The notes under the pieces are model-generated. The model did not search any database and had not been told where the DNA came from. It worked only from the letters and a program-made list of their open reading frames with translations. DNA of 34,051 bases from Solirubrobacterales bacterium (GTDB taxonomy: Bacteria > Actinomycetota > Thermoleophilia > Solirubrobacterales > 70-9): contig JASLIG010000030.1 of assembly GCA_030152805.1 (NCBI GenBank), positions 1 to 34,051 of the forward strand. Reading direction: 5' to 3'. Shown one piece after another: positions 7,671 to 16,334 of the stretch; position 1 is the first letter of the stretch, and every line of letters begins with the position of its first letter. The translations under genes and the position numbers were made by a program.

Positions 7671-8341
7671 GCGAGCGTCCCGACCTGCGGCGCCGGGCGG
7701 CGGCCGAGGGGCTCGGCGCCTTCGCCCTCGTCTTCGCCGGCTGCGGCGCGATCGTCACCGACACCGTGCACAGCGGCACGCTCGGGGCCGTCGGCGTCTC
7801 GCTCGTCTTCGGCCTGGTGATCATGGCGATGGTCTACGCCACCGGTCACCTCTCCGGCGCCCATCTCAACCCGGCGGTCACGATCGCCTTCGCACTCACC
7901 CGCCACTTTCCCCGCCGCGAGGCGCTTGCCTACGTCGGCGCCCAGGTGCTGGGCGCGGTCGCGGCGGCGGCGCTGCTGCTCGCCGTCTGGCCGAGCCAAC
8001 CCGCTGCGCTGGGCACCACGCTGCCCTCGGTCGGGACCGGCAGCGCCCTCGTCTACGAGGCCGCGCTGACGGCGCTTTTGATGTTCACGATCATGGCCGT
8101 CGCCACCGACACGCGCGCGGTCGGCGCCGGTGCGGCGATCGCGATCGGCGGCGCCGTCGGGCTCGACGCCCTCTTCGGCGGGCCGATCACCGGCGCCTCG
8201 ATGAACCCCGCCCGCTCGATCGGTCCGGCCCTCGTCTCCGGCGAACTGCACGATCTCTGGATCTACATAGCCGCGCCGCTTGCGGGCGCGGCGCTCGGGG
8301 CCCTCGCCTACCAGCTCGTCCGCGGGGAGCAGACGGCCTGA
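7667..8341 (+). CDS. MIP-family channel (aquaglyceroporin), probable arsenite efflux channel
   Basis: A 224-aa channel starting at GTG 7667, with six membrane segments and both half-helix signatures: SGAHLNPAVTIAFAL and TGASMNPARSIGPALV. MIP channels pass water or small neutral solutes, including As(OH)3. Its place between arsR and arsC with 4-bp and 1-bp overlaps argues that it lets arsenite made by ArsC leave the cell down its gradient. This is the arrangement known for AqpS of Sinorhizobium meliloti, where a channel replaces the ArsB pump. No ArsB or Acr3 gene is present here. The reading frame is open upstream within arsR, but that part is an out-of-frame shadow. Confidence 0.92.
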   Translation: MSERPDLRRRAAAEGLGAFALVFAGCGAIVTDTVHSGTLGAVGVSLVFGLVIMAMVYATGHLSGAHLNPAVTIAFALTRHFPRREALAYVGAQVLGAVAAAALLLAVWPSQPAALGTTLPSVGTGSALVYEAALTALLMFTIMAVATDTRAVGAGAAIAIGGAVGLDALFGGPITGASMNPARSIGPALVSGELHDLWIYIAAPLAGAALGALAYQLVRGEQTA

Positions 8342-8733
8342 TGGCCCGCGTGCTCTTCGTCTGTCTCCACAACGCCGGCCGCTCGCAGATGAGCGAGACA
8401 CTCTTTACCCGCGCCGCCGCCGGCCACCATGAGGCACGCTCCGCCGGCACCGAACCGGGCGAACGCGTCCATCCCGAGGTGGTCGAGGCGATGCGCGAGC
8501 TGGGCATCGACCTCGCCGCGCGCGTGCCGCGCAGGCTCAGCCGGGACGACGCCGAATGGGCCGACGTCGTGGTGACGATGGGTTGCGGCGACAAATGCCC
8601 CTACGTCCCCGGCGTGCGCCACCTCGACTGGGACCTGGAGGACCCGAAGGGACGCCCGCTGGAGGAGGTCCGCGCCACCCGCGAGGAAATCGAGCGCCGC
8701 GTCCTCGAGCTGATCGCGGAGCTGGACGACTGA
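8341..8733 (+). CDS. arsC: arsenate reductase, LMW-phosphatase/thioredoxin-linked type
   Basis: A 130-aa protein whose ATG 8341 shares a base with the stop of the channel gene. It has the low-molecular-weight phosphatase P-loop CLHNAGRS (Cys8 to Ser15). The redox cysteines are Cys82 and Cys86 in MGCGDKCPYVPG, and the acid loop is LDWDLEDPKG with Asp101. It reduces As(V) to As(III) by a Cys8-Cys82-Cys86 relay that is regenerated by thioredoxin or mycothiol. The three-residue spacing in GCGDxCP is the form usual in actinobacteria. With ArsR and the channel it makes a complete detoxification unit. Confidence 0.93.
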   Translation: MARVLFVCLHNAGRSQMSETLFTRAAAGHHEARSAGTEPGERVHPEVVEAMRELGIDLAARVPRRLSRDDAEWADVVVTMGCGDKCPYVPGVRHLDWDLEDPKGRPLEEVRATREEIERRVLELIAELDD

Positions 8734-8763
8734 CCCCGGCGCCGGTGTGGCAGAGTCCGGGCG

Positions 8764-9642
8764 ATGAGGCTCTGCCGCTTCGCAACGGCCGACGGTCCCG
8801 CGCTGGGAGTCGTCGAAGGCGATGAGATCCTCGACCTCTCCGCAAGCGACGCGCCCCCCGAACCGGCCGTGGCGCTGGGCGAGCTCGGTCGGGAGGGGCT
8901 CGAACGGCTGACGACCGATGTCCCCCGCCTGCCGCTCGCCGAGGTCGAGCTGCTCGCCCCCGCAGTTCCCCGTAAGTACCTGGCGATCGCGCTCAACTAC
9001 GCCGACCACGTCGCCGAGCTGGGGATGGAGGCGCCCGAGGTGCCGTTCTTCTTCAACAAGCAGGTCAGTTGCGTCGTCGGTCCCGGCGCCGAGGTGCACA
9101 TGCCCAAGGTCTCGACCCTGCTCGACTACGAGGCCGAGCTGGCGCTGGTGATCGGCAGGCGCTGCCGCCACGTGCCGGCCGAGCGCGCCCACGAGGCGAT
9201 CGCCGGCTACACCTGCGCCAACGACCTCAGCGTGCGCGACTGGCAGGGACGGGCGCAGACGATGACGATCGGCAAGTCCTTCGACACGCACGGGCCGCTC
9301 GGGCCCTGGCTGGTCACGCCGGACGAGCTCGGCGATCCGCAGGACCTGCGCATCCGCTGCTTCGTCAACGGTGAGATGCGCCAGGACGCCAGCACCGCCG
9401 AGATGGTCTTCGACTGCTTCCAGCAGGTCTCCCATCTCTCCGAAGCGTTCACGCTCGAGCCGGGGGACGTGATCGCCACCGGCACGCCGGCCGGGGTCGG
9501 CATCGGCCGCAAGCCGATTCGCGAGAACGTGCTGCACCTGGGCGACACGGTCCGGGTCGAGATCGAGCGGATCGGCGAGCTCGTCAACACCGTGGTGGCC
9601 GAGCCCGACGATTACCTCGCGCCGCTCCCCGGCGGCGCCTGA
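8764..9642 (+). CDS. fumarylacetoacetate hydrolase (FAH) family protein
   Basis: A 292-aa protein with a short N-terminal domain (MRLCRFATADGPALGVVEG) and a full FAH catalytic domain. Visible motifs include KYLAIALNYADHVAELG with the catalytic His, the metal ligands in LDYEAELALVIG (E-x-E) and the Asp in TCANDLSVRDWQ. The glycine-rich turn IATGTPAGVGIGRKP is also present. Family members hydrolyse or decarboxylate C-C bonds in 2-oxo acids, such as acylpyruvate hydrolase or 2-hydroxyhepta-2,4-diene-1,7-dioate isomerase. The exact substrate cannot be read from sequence. It lies 30 bp after arsC but has no evident functional link to it. It converges with the SDR gene. Confidence 0.9.
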   Translation: MRLCRFATADGPALGVVEGDEILDLSASDAPPEPAVALGELGREGLERLTTDVPRLPLAEVELLAPAVPRKYLAIALNYADHVAELGMEAPEVPFFFNKQVSCVVGPGAEVHMPKVSTLLDYEAELALVIGRRCRHVPAERAHEAIAGYTCANDLSVRDWQGRAQTMTIGKSFDTHGPLGPWLVTPDELGDPQDLRIRCFVNGEMRQDASTAEMVFDCFQQVSHLSEAFTLEPGDVIATGTPAGVGIGRKPIRENVLHLGDTVRVEIERIGELVNTVVAEPDDYLAPLPGGA

Positions 9643-9664
9643 GGCGGCTCCCGCCCCTAGCGCC
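9634..9664. terminator. GC-rich nested hairpin between convergent genes
   Basis: An inner stem GGCGG (9643-9647) pairs with CCGCC (9651-9655) over a 3-nt loop. An outer stem GGCGC (9634-9638) pairs with GCGCC (9660-9664). It spans both stop codons of the convergent FAH and SDR genes, so it could end both transcripts. No T-run is present. Confidence 0.45.
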
Positions 9665-10382
9665 GGTGCACGTCCGTGGCGGTCGCCTGGTCGCGCGGCC
9701 GCACGACGATCTCGTCGACGTTGACGTGCGGCGGCTGGGCCAGCGCCCAGCGGATGCACTCGGCGACGTCCTCGGCGCGCAGCGGCTGCATGCCGTCGTA
9801 GACCCGGTCCGCCGCCGCCTCGTCGCCACCGAAGCGCACCAGGGAGAACTCGGTCTCGACCATGCCGGGAGCGACCTCGGTCACCCGCACCGGCTGGCCG
9901 AGCAGCTCTTGGCGCAGGACCCGCAGCATTGCCCGCTGGGCGTGCTTGGCGGCGTTGTAGCCGGCGCCGCCGCGATAGGGCTCGATCGCGGCGATGCTGG
10001 TGATGCCGACGACGTGGCCGTCGCCCGACTCGACCAGCCGCGGCAGCAGCGCCCGCGTCATCCGCATCGTCCCCAGCACGTTGGCCTCGTACATCCAGCG
10101 CCACTGCTCTTCGTCGCCCTCGGCGATCGGATCGAGCCCGAGCGCGCCGCCGGCGTTGTTGACGAGCACGTCGCAGGGGCCGGTCGCGGCGACGAAGGAC
10201 TCGACCGAGGCGGGGTCGGTGACGTCGAGTGCGATCGCCTCGCCGCCGAGCTCGGCCGCCAGCTCCTCGATGCGGTCGAGGCGGCGGGCGCCGAGGACCG
10301 TGCGGTAACCCTCGCCCGCGAGCGCCCGCGCCGTGGCGGCGCCGATGCCGCTCGAAGCGCCCGTGATCACCGCCGTCCTCAT
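9657..10382 (-). CDS. short-chain dehydrogenase/reductase (SDR)
   Basis: A protein of about 241 aa from ATG 10382 (MRTAVITGASSGIGAAT). It is a classical SDR. The cofactor motif is TGASSGIG, NNAG follows near residue 85, and the catalytic set is Ser in GITSIAAIEPY with the Tyr-x3-Lys in AGYNAAKHAQRAM. The ARR after strand 2 suggests a preference for NADP(H). The substrate is unknown. An in-frame extension upstream to 10514 is open but has no recognisable content, and it overlaps the divergent SRPBCC gene, so it is discarded. It converges with the FAH gene. Confidence 0.9.
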   Translation of the reverse strand: MRTAVITGASSGIGAATARALAGEGYRTVLGARRLDRIEELAAELGGEAIALDVTDPASVESFVAATGPCDVLVNNAGGALGLDPIAEGDEEQWRWMYEANVLGTMRMTRALLPRLVESGDGHVVGITSIAAIEPYRGGAGYNAAKHAQRAMLRVLRQELLGQPVRVTEVAPGMVETEFSLVRFGGDEAAADRVYDGMQPLRAEDVAECIRWALAQPPHVNVDEIVVRPRDQATATDVHRR

Positions 10383-10890
10383 TTCGCCGACCCTAGCGCC
10401 TAGGCTCTGCGGCCTGAGCTCTTCGACACGGCCCGCCGAGATATCCGTCTCCTCGCGCCTCGACGCCCCGCCCGCCGAGGTCTGGGAGCGCGTGATCACG
10501 CCCGAGGGGATCAACGACGAGATGCGGCCCTACCTGCGCATGACGCTCCCCCGGGGAGTCGACCGGCTCACCCCGGAGGACATCGAGATCGGCAAGCCGA
10601 TCGGCCGAAGCTGGATTCTCCTCTTCGGTCTGATCCCCTTCGACTACGACGACGTCACCCTCGACCGCCTCGAGCCCGGCCGCGGCTTCCTCGAGCGCTC
10701 GAAGATGCTGAGCCAGCGCTCCTGGGAACACGAACGCACACTGGAGCCGGCGGAGGGTGGCTGCCTGGTCACCGACCGGGTCAGCTGGCAACCGCGCCTC
10801 GGCCTTCCCGGCCGTCCCCTGCGCCCCCCGATCGCCTGGTTCTTCCGCCACCGCCACATGCGTTTGCGCAAGCACTTCGGCGGCGTCTAA
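10333..10890 (+). CDS. SRPBCC (START-like) ligand-binding family protein
   Basis: The recognisable domain begins near base 10430 with EISVSSRLDAPPAEVWERV, a typical SRPBCC first strand and helix. It ends with an Arg/His-rich helix (WFFRHRHMRLRKHF). About 150 residues belong to the fold, which forms a hydrophobic cavity for a lipid or aromatic ligand. The start is uncertain: ATG 10333 and GTG 10366 both lie inside the 5' end of the divergent SDR gene, and only CTG-type codons are closer to the domain. The given start is therefore the outer limit. Its stop overlaps the end of the convergent glycosyltransferase gene by 4 bp. The function is unknown. Confidence 0.72.
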   Translation: MAAPMPLEAPVITAVLISPTLAPRLCGLSSSTRPAEISVSSRLDAPPAEVWERVITPEGINDEMRPYLRMTLPRGVDRLTPEDIEIGKPIGRSWILLFGLIPFDYDDVTLDRLEPGRGFLERSKMLSQRSWEHERTLEPAEGGCLVTDRVSWQPRLGLPGRPLRPPIAWFFRHRHMRLRKHFGGV

Positions 10891-12095
10891 TCGCTCCCCT
10901 TCCGAGACGGCACGGTGGGCCAATTCGGCGAGTCCGGCCTGCGGGCGAGGCCGATGATGCTGAGGAAGAAAGAGGCGAAGATAGCCTGCAGCCCAAGGAT
11001 GATCAGCACCGCGGCGACCACTAGCAGCCGCTCCTCGGACAGCTCTCCGAAGCCGCGGTGAATCCAGACCCCCACGATCACTCCCCCGATCGCGAGCCCG
11101 GTGACGAACACCAGGGTGCCGGCGATCAGGCCGTGCTCCATCGTGAAGCGCCGCCTTCCCCAGGCAAGCAGCCGATCCGGTCGCTCGCCCAGGGCATCGA
11201 CGGCGAAGGCGCGGGCGCTCACGGCCAGCGCGACCACCTGGGCGCCGACGAGCGTCAGCAGCGCGGATGCGATCGTCGCGTGAATCTGCCATTCGTGCCC
11301 CAGGATCGAAACGCCCGCCAGTGAAAGGGCGATTCCAATCAGGCCCAGGACCAGCATCCCAACGCCCGGAACCATGAAGAGGGCGGTTGGGCTGTTCACC
11401 AAGAGCAATTTCAGGTGCCGCCAGCCGTCTCGAAAGGACGAGAGCTTCGAGTCGCCGGTCCGGGGTCGGTAATCGATGTCGAACTCCGTAACCGCCAGGT
11501 TCTCCTTGACGGCCCTGACGACCATCTCGGAAGCGAACTCCATTCCCGTACTGCGCAGTCGCAGCCTTGGCAGCGTGTCGCGCCTCAAGGCGCGCATTCC
11601 ACAGTGGGCGTCGTGCACTCCCGATCGATATAGGAGATTGAGGAATCCACTGAGGATCGGGTTGCCGATATATCGGTGAAGCCACGGCATGGCGCCGGGA
11701 AGGATGTTGTTCATCCGATTGCCGATCACCATGTCGGCGCCGTTCTCGAGCTGGGCGACGAAGCGGGGGATCTCGGCGAAGTCGTAGGTCTGGTCGGCGT
11801 CGGCGGTGATTATGTACTTCCCGCGCGCTCGCGCGAAGCCGGCCAGATAGGCGCTGCCGTAGCCGCGCCTCGGCTCGTCGACCACCTCCGCGCCGGCTCG
11901 CTTCGCGAGCTCGCCGCTGCCGTCCTCCGAGCCGTTGTCCGCGACGACCACCTCGCCCCGGATCCCGCTTTCGTCGAGAACGCTCAGCGCCGCCTGGACG
12001 CAGGCCTCGATGCTTTCGGCCTCGTTGAGGCAGGGAATCACCACCGAGACCAGCGGCTCGGCTTCGTCCGTACGCGGTTCCTGGACGGTCGCCAT
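10887..12095 (-). CDS. membrane-anchored family 2 glycosyltransferase (DPM1/GtrB-like)
   Basis: A protein of about 402 aa. ATG 12095 is preferred over TTG 12104 because an AAGG lies nine bases before it. The N-terminal ~240 residues form a GT-A domain: SVVIPCLNEAESIEACV, VVADNGSEDGS and ITADADQTYDF, which holds the DXD metal site. Conserved acceptor-loop residues follow in DAHCGMRALRRD. Four hydrophobic helices follow from about residue 245. This matches polyprenyl-phosphate sugar transferases that load a sugar onto a lipid carrier at the inner membrane face. The upstream 192-aa gene overlaps or abuts it. It belongs to the surface-glycan cluster and could supply the lipid-linked sugar used by the nearby GT-C-like protein, which is inference. 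Confidence 0.88.
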   Translation of the reverse strand: MATVQEPRTDEAEPLVSVVIPCLNEAESIEACVQAALSVLDESGIRGEVVVADNGSEDGSGELAKRAGAEVVDEPRRGYGSAYLAGFARARGKYIITADADQTYDFAEIPRFVAQLENGADMVIGNRMNNILPGAMPWLHRYIGNPILSGFLNLLYRSGVHDAHCGMRALRRDTLPRLRLRSTGMEFASEMVVRAVKENLAVTEFDIDYRPRTGDSKLSSFRDGWRHLKLLLVNSPTALFMVPGVGMLVLGLIGIALSLAGVSILGHEWQIHATIASALLTLVGAQVVALAVSARAFAVDALGERPDRLLAWGRRRFTMEHGLIAGTLVFVTGLAIGGVIVGVWIHRGFGELSEERLLVVAAVLIILGLQAIFASFFLSIIGLARRPDSPNWPTVPSRKGSD

Positions 12096-12100
12096 CGGCG

Positions 12101-12679
12101 TCAACCTTCGCTCAGCGGCCGCAGCGCATCGGAGGTCGCCAGCTTTTCTGCTTCGCCCGGTCGGGGCGAGAAGATCTCGATCTGAAGTTCGGGCTGACTG
12201 TCGAAGACCACGTACGCGTGGTCGCTGCCCGGGCCGCTCATCATCTCGAAACCGTCCTGCTTCGACAGGCTTTCTCCCTGCTTCGCGTTGCCGGCGGCGA
12301 TCTCCAGCGCCCCGCGGGCATCGGGGACGGCGTAGGTGCCGACGGTGAGGAACTCCGGACGCTGGTCTTCGGATTGCGCCCCCGAGGGCAGGTACCGGAC
12401 ATAGATCTGCTCCCCCGGGCTGACCGTGAGCTCATAGCGCTCCGTCCCCGGCTGCGGGCCGACCCAGTAGACGGGATGGCTCAGGCTGCCGGCGCGTGCC
12501 AGCAGCTGAGCTCGCGACAGCACGGTGGTTTCCGAGCGGTCTGCCTGCGACTCGTCGTCATCGAGCGCATTGACGACGAGGACCACGGCAACCACCACCG
12601 CGATCAGCCCCCCGACGCAGAGCCGCACCTTGTTGACGTCGAGCTTCGCCAACCTGTCAAAGACGCCGTCGCCCCTCAA
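12101..12679 (-). CDS. single-pass membrane protein with exported domain, hypothetical
   Basis: A 192-aa protein starting at TTG 12679, supported by GGAGG ten bases upstream. A short basic cytoplasmic part (LDVNKVRLC) leads into one membrane segment at residues ~21-38 (CVGGLIAVVVAVVLVV). A predicted extracytoplasmic domain of about 150 residues follows, with alternating strands (HPVYWVGPQPGTERYELTV, EQIYVRYLP, HAYVVFDSQPELQIEIF). The family is not recognised. Its stop overlaps the TTG/ATG start region of the GT2 gene, so the two are cotranscribed. A role beside glycan synthesis is inferred from context only. Confidence 0.72.
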   Translation of the reverse strand: MRGDGVFDRLAKLDVNKVRLCVGGLIAVVVAVVLVVNALDDDESQADRSETTVLSRAQLLARAGSLSHPVYWVGPQPGTERYELTVSPGEQIYVRYLPSGAQSEDQRPEFLTVGTYAVPDARGALEIAAGNAKQGESLSKQDGFEMMSGPGSDHAYVVFDSQPELQIEIFSPRPGEAEKLATSDALRPLSEG

Positions 12680-12788
12680 CTACGCGGATCCTCCAATCCC
12701 ACAGCCCCCCTGAAATCTCACCTGTCGAACTAGCGTACCCGAGACAGACCGAAGCGATCTCCGCTCGCATCGCTAAGAATGGCGGCCA
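12680..12788. promoter_or_regulatory. divergent promoter region of the glycan cluster
   Basis: This 109-bp gap separates the TTG start at 12679 (minus) from the ATG at 12789 (plus), so it must hold two divergent promoters. The minus-strand Shine-Dalgarno GGAGG lies at 12690-12694. I see no strong -10/-35 pair or palindrome. Confidence 0.4.
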
Positions 12789-15164
12789 ATGGACCTGTTC
12801 CTCTGCTGGCTGGTCGCGCCCCTCGGCCTGCTGTTGACGACCGTCGGGCTGTCGCTTCTGGTCGAGCGACTGACCGCCATCGCCATGCCCTGGGCCGTGC
12901 GCCCGTTGATGGGAATGGCGGCCGCGATCGTCCTCGCCCAGTTCGGCACGGCGAGCTCGACCACGGCCAAGCTGACGCTGCCCGCAATCCTCGCTCTCGC
13001 CGTAGCCGGCCTCCTGGTCGGTCGTCGGGTGCCCGATCGCCGGCCGAGCTGGACCGAAGTCGGGGTCGGCGCCGGCGTCTTCCTGCTCCTAGCCTCGCCG
13101 TTCCTGATCAGCGGCGAAGCGAGCTGGGCGGGCTTCATCAAGCTCGACGACACGGCGACGTGGATGGCCCTGACGGACCACGTATTCGAATCCGGAAGGG
13201 GCGTCGGCGATCTGACTCCCTCCACGCACTCGCAGGTGATCATCGACTACCTGGGCGGGAGCTATCCGATCGGCGGATTCGTACCGGCTGCTCTGATGTC
13301 GAAGGTCTCAGGGCAGGACGTCGCGTTCACGATGCAGCCGTCGATGGCCTTCGCGGGCGCGGCGCTGGCGCTCGGCCTGTTCGAGATGGTGAGGCGACTC
13401 GTTCGCGGAGTCGGCATGGCGGCGGCGATCGCGATTCTCGGATCGCTCTCCTCGCTCCTGATCGGCTACTACCTGTGGGGCGGCGTGAAGGAGATGGTCA
13501 TGGTGGCAATGGTGCCCCTGGCGCCCCTGCTGGCAGGGTCGGCTGTCCGCGACGATTGGCCACGCTTCATCTGGGCACCCCTGGGGTTGGCGGTCACGGC
13601 GGCGGTAGTCGTCCTAGGGCCGGGGGGTGCGGTCTGGGTCGTGCCGGCCCTGGTGCCGGCGGCGATCGCGCTCTGGAGCGATCGCGGGGGCTGGGCCCTG
13701 GTAGGGGTCGCGGGGCGCACGGGCGCCTTCGCGCTGCTCCTGGCGCTGCCGGTCGTCTTCACGCCGTCCGGCCTGTTCGACCCCCTGATCAGCGGGTCGC
13801 TCACGGAATCGACCGAACTCGGCAATCTGATTCAACCGCTGAACTTCACGCAGGTCGCCGGGATCTGGCCCTCGATCGACTTTCGGACCGATCCCCACCT
13901 GAAACCTGCCGTGCTCGTGCTCGCCGGGCTCTGCCTGGCGATAGCCGTCGTCACCGTCGTCTTCTGCCTGCGCTCGCGCGACCGCGAGGGCCTGCCGCTC
14001 GGGGCCTATGTCGTCGGTGGCGCGGTCGGCGCCGCGGCAATGATCTGGGTCGGTTCGCCGTGGGTCGACGCGAAGGCGATGGCGATGCTCTCGCCGGCGA
14101 TCCTCACGGCGGCGCTGCTCGGCCTGGTCATGCTCGGCCAGCGCAGCGGCTTTCGCTTCGAGGCCATCGTCCTCGGGTCACTGGTCGCCGGGACGGTGCT
14201 CTGGTCGGCCTTCCTCGCGTATCAGGGCACCTGGATCGCGCCGCACTCCCCCCAGGTGGAACTGGAGGAAATCGGCGATCGATTCGCCGGACAGGGACCG
14301 GCACTCAGCACCGAGGCCTCGATCTACGGGCCCCGTCACTTCTTGCGAAAGCTCGACATCCAGGGCGCCAGCGATCGCCGCACCAATTCGGTCCTCCTCA
14401 CCGACGGGACCGAACCGGAAGATGACGAAGCGATTGATTTCGACGAAATCCAGACCGGCGGACTCGATTCCTACGATCTGCTGGTGGATCGCCGCTCACC
14501 GGCCGCGAGTCGGCCGCCGGCGAACTTCACCCTCGCCTACCAGAGCCCCCGCTACGACGTGTGGCGGCGCGGGTCCACGCCGGGAACGCTGGTCGAGCAT
14601 CTGCCGCTGGGCACGTCGCTTGACGCCGGCGACGTTCCCGACTGCGCCGAAGTGCGCCGGTTGGCGCAGGAAGCCGGGCCAAAAGGCAAGCTGATCGCGG
14701 CAAACGTCGGCGCGCCGGTTGCGATCGGGCTCTCGGCCGGGTCGAAGCCGGTCGATTGGGGGGCGCCCTCGACCTACACCATCGCGCCGAGCGGGTCGGG
14801 GAAGCTCAGTCAGGTGATCGAGGTACCGGGCGGCGAATACGAGCTCTGGCTCGGGGGGGCGGTGTTCGGCGGACTCGACCTGATCCTGGATGGTGAAAAG
14901 GTGGCGAGCGAGCGAGGGGTGGTCGAGAATGCGGGCGCCCTGGAACCGCTCGGAAGGGTGAGGCTCGCTCCGGGCAAGCATCGGCTTACGCTCGACTACA
15001 GCGGCGCCGGCCTCTCCCCCGGCAGCGCGCTCTATCCCTATGAAATCGGGCCGCTCGAGCTCGATGCCCCGGCAAAGGGGGATCTCGGCACCGTGACGGT
15101 CCGCCCCGAGGACTATCGGCAGCTCTGCGGGAAGCGCTGGGATTGGCTCGAGGCGTACAGCTGA
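12789..15164 (+). CDS. large polytopic membrane protein, GT-C-like, with C-terminal beta-sandwich-like domain
   Basis: A 791-aa protein with about twelve membrane segments in residues 1-480. A soluble exported region follows (residues ~485-791). After the fourth segment a loop carries FIKLDDTATWMALTDHV, where the Asp-Asp resembles the acidic first-loop motif of GT-C transferases. The C-terminal part, with SQVIEVPGGEYELWLGG and LAPGKHRLTLDYSG, reads like a carbohydrate-binding or jelly-roll module. A lipid-linked-sugar transferase or an arabinofuranosyl/mannosyl transferase of the envelope is a fair guess, but no named family is claimed. It diverges from the 192-aa/GT2 pair and converges with the GT4 gene 4 bp away. 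Confidence 0.78.
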   Translation: MDLFLCWLVAPLGLLLTTVGLSLLVERLTAIAMPWAVRPLMGMAAAIVLAQFGTASSTTAKLTLPAILALAVAGLLVGRRVPDRRPSWTEVGVGAGVFLLLASPFLISGEASWAGFIKLDDTATWMALTDHVFESGRGVGDLTPSTHSQVIIDYLGGSYPIGGFVPAALMSKVSGQDVAFTMQPSMAFAGAALALGLFEMVRRLVRGVGMAAAIAILGSLSSLLIGYYLWGGVKEMVMVAMVPLAPLLAGSAVRDDWPRFIWAPLGLAVTAAVVVLGPGGAVWVVPALVPAAIALWSDRGGWALVGVAGRTGAFALLLALPVVFTPSGLFDPLISGSLTESTELGNLIQPLNFTQVAGIWPSIDFRTDPHLKPAVLVLAGLCLAIAVVTVVFCLRSRDREGLPLGAYVVGGAVGAAAMIWVGSPWVDAKAMAMLSPAILTAALLGLVMLGQRSGFRFEAIVLGSLVAGTVLWSAFLAYQGTWIAPHSPQVELEEIGDRFAGQGPALSTEASIYGPRHFLRKLDIQGASDRRTNSVLLTDGTEPEDDEAIDFDEIQTGGLDSYDLLVDRRSPAASRPPANFTLAYQSPRYDVWRRGSTPGTLVEHLPLGTSLDAGDVPDCAEVRRLAQEAGPKGKLIAANVGAPVAIGLSAGSKPVDWGAPSTYTIAPSGSGKLSQVIEVPGGEYELWLGGAVFGGLDLILDGEKVASERGVVENAGALEPLGRVRLAPGKHRLTLDYSGAGLSPGSALYPYEIGPLELDAPAKGDLGTVTVRPEDYRQLCGKRWDWLEAYS

Positions 15165-15168
15165 CCGT

Positions 15169-16332
15169 TCAGGCCCGTATGCCCTGCGCGTGCCCCGGAA
15201 ACTCAACTCCGACCAAGCGGCGGTACAGGTCTTCGTGCTCGTCCGCCGCCCGCGCCCACGAGAATGCCGCTTTTGCATGCGCGGCCGCCGCCGTCCGCGC
15301 GCGGCGCTGAGCCGCGGGATCGCCGAGTAGTTCGCCAAGGGCCAGCCCGAACTCACGCGGCTGGCTGGCGACGCGGACCCCCTCTCCGACACCGACCAGG
15401 TTGGGGGCGTATCCGGGGTCCTCGGCGAGGATCACGGGCAATCCGCTCGCCAGGGCCTCCTGAGCCACGAGGGGGAATCCCTCCCCCCAGGACGGCAGCA
15501 GCAGAACGTCGCAGGCCCGGTAGATCTCGGCGAGGCGCTGGTGGGAGAGCCTGCCCAGCGACTCGACGCTCCCGGGAGTGCCGGCAGGCAGGTGCTCTGA
15601 GCCGGCGACGGCCATCGCGACAGGCACCCGAGCGCCTTCGATGGCGGAGACCGCCGTCCCAAATCCCTTCTTTGCAACGGGTCGGCCGACGAACAGCGCG
15701 CGAGGCCGATCGTCCCAACCCAGGTCCGAGCGCAGGCGCTTTCGTTCCTCCTCGCTGGGCGGATGAAACGTTCGATGGTCAACTCCGTTGAGGATCGTCT
15801 CCGACGGGATACCGGACCACAGTGCCGTCATCTGGTCACGAACCCGATCGTTGTAGGTCACAAGAGCATCGGTGCGCCGCAATACGGCCGTGCCGAGGGT
15901 TCGAGCCGCGAACCGCTGCACCGAGTTCAACAGCCTGGACTCGTACGGAACGTGGCCGACGTGCTCGGTCAGGACCAGGGGAGGTCGGCGCTTGACTCGC
16001 TGACCCAGGAGGAAGGCCGCGACACTGGTGGCGTAGATGAAGCCGTGGGCGTGAACCACGTCAGCAGCGGCCACCTCGTCCCGCAGCGCGTGGATGAGAC
16101 CGGGACCGAAAATCGGATATGGAACGCCCAGTTTGGTCTCGAGGACGTTGATCGCCCGCGCGCGCCGAACGCGGTAGCGACCCGTCGACGTGCCCGGCTT
16201 GGATCCGGCGGCCGAGGTCAGATGGGTGACTTCGTTTCCACGCGCGGTGAACTCGGAGGCGAGCTCGTCGACGATGACCTCGATGCCGCCGATGTGCGGA
16301 AGGCCATACGCCGAAACGAGCAGGATGCGCAC
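15169..16332 (-). CDS. family 4 glycosyltransferase (GT-B fold)
   Basis: A protein of about 387 aa from GTG 16332 (VRILLVSAYGLPHIGGIE), two bases after the stop of the methyltransferase gene. Earlier in-frame sequence is open but lies within that gene. The N-terminal Rossmann half contains the acceptor motif (GGIEVIVDELASEFTARG) and VVHAHGFIYA. The C-terminal half contains ALFVGRPVAKKGFG, a phosphate-binding turn, and the E-x7-E signature in PSWGEGFPLVAQEALASG. This is a retaining NDP-sugar transferase of the PimA/mannosyltransferase group. Donor and acceptor are not predictable. It probably acts on a surface glycan together with its neighbours. Confidence 0.92.
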   Translation of the reverse strand: MRILLVSAYGLPHIGGIEVIVDELASEFTARGNEVTHLTSAAGSKPGTSTGRYRVRRARAINVLETKLGVPYPIFGPGLIHALRDEVAAADVVHAHGFIYATSVAAFLLGQRVKRRPPLVLTEHVGHVPYESRLLNSVQRFAARTLGTAVLRRTDALVTYNDRVRDQMTALWSGIPSETILNGVDHRTFHPPSEEERKRLRSDLGWDDRPRALFVGRPVAKKGFGTAVSAIEGARVPVAMAVAGSEHLPAGTPGSVESLGRLSHQRLAEIYRACDVLLLPSWGEGFPLVAQEALASGLPVILAEDPGYAPNLVGVGEGVRVASQPREFGLALGELLGDPAAQRRARTAAAAHAKAAFSWARAADEHEDLYRRLVGVEFPGHAQGIRA

Positions 16333-16334
16333 GA

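Noticed and set aside
8308..10104. Long minus-strand frame opposite the FAH and arsC genes
   Set aside because: Arg/Ala/Gly-rich shadow of high-GC coding sequence, with no domain and crossing four real genes.
12779..14425. 548-codon plus-strand frame overlapping the 791-aa membrane protein
   Set aside because: Out-of-frame shadow with Arg/Gly-rich sequence; the membrane protein has clear hydrophobic segments.
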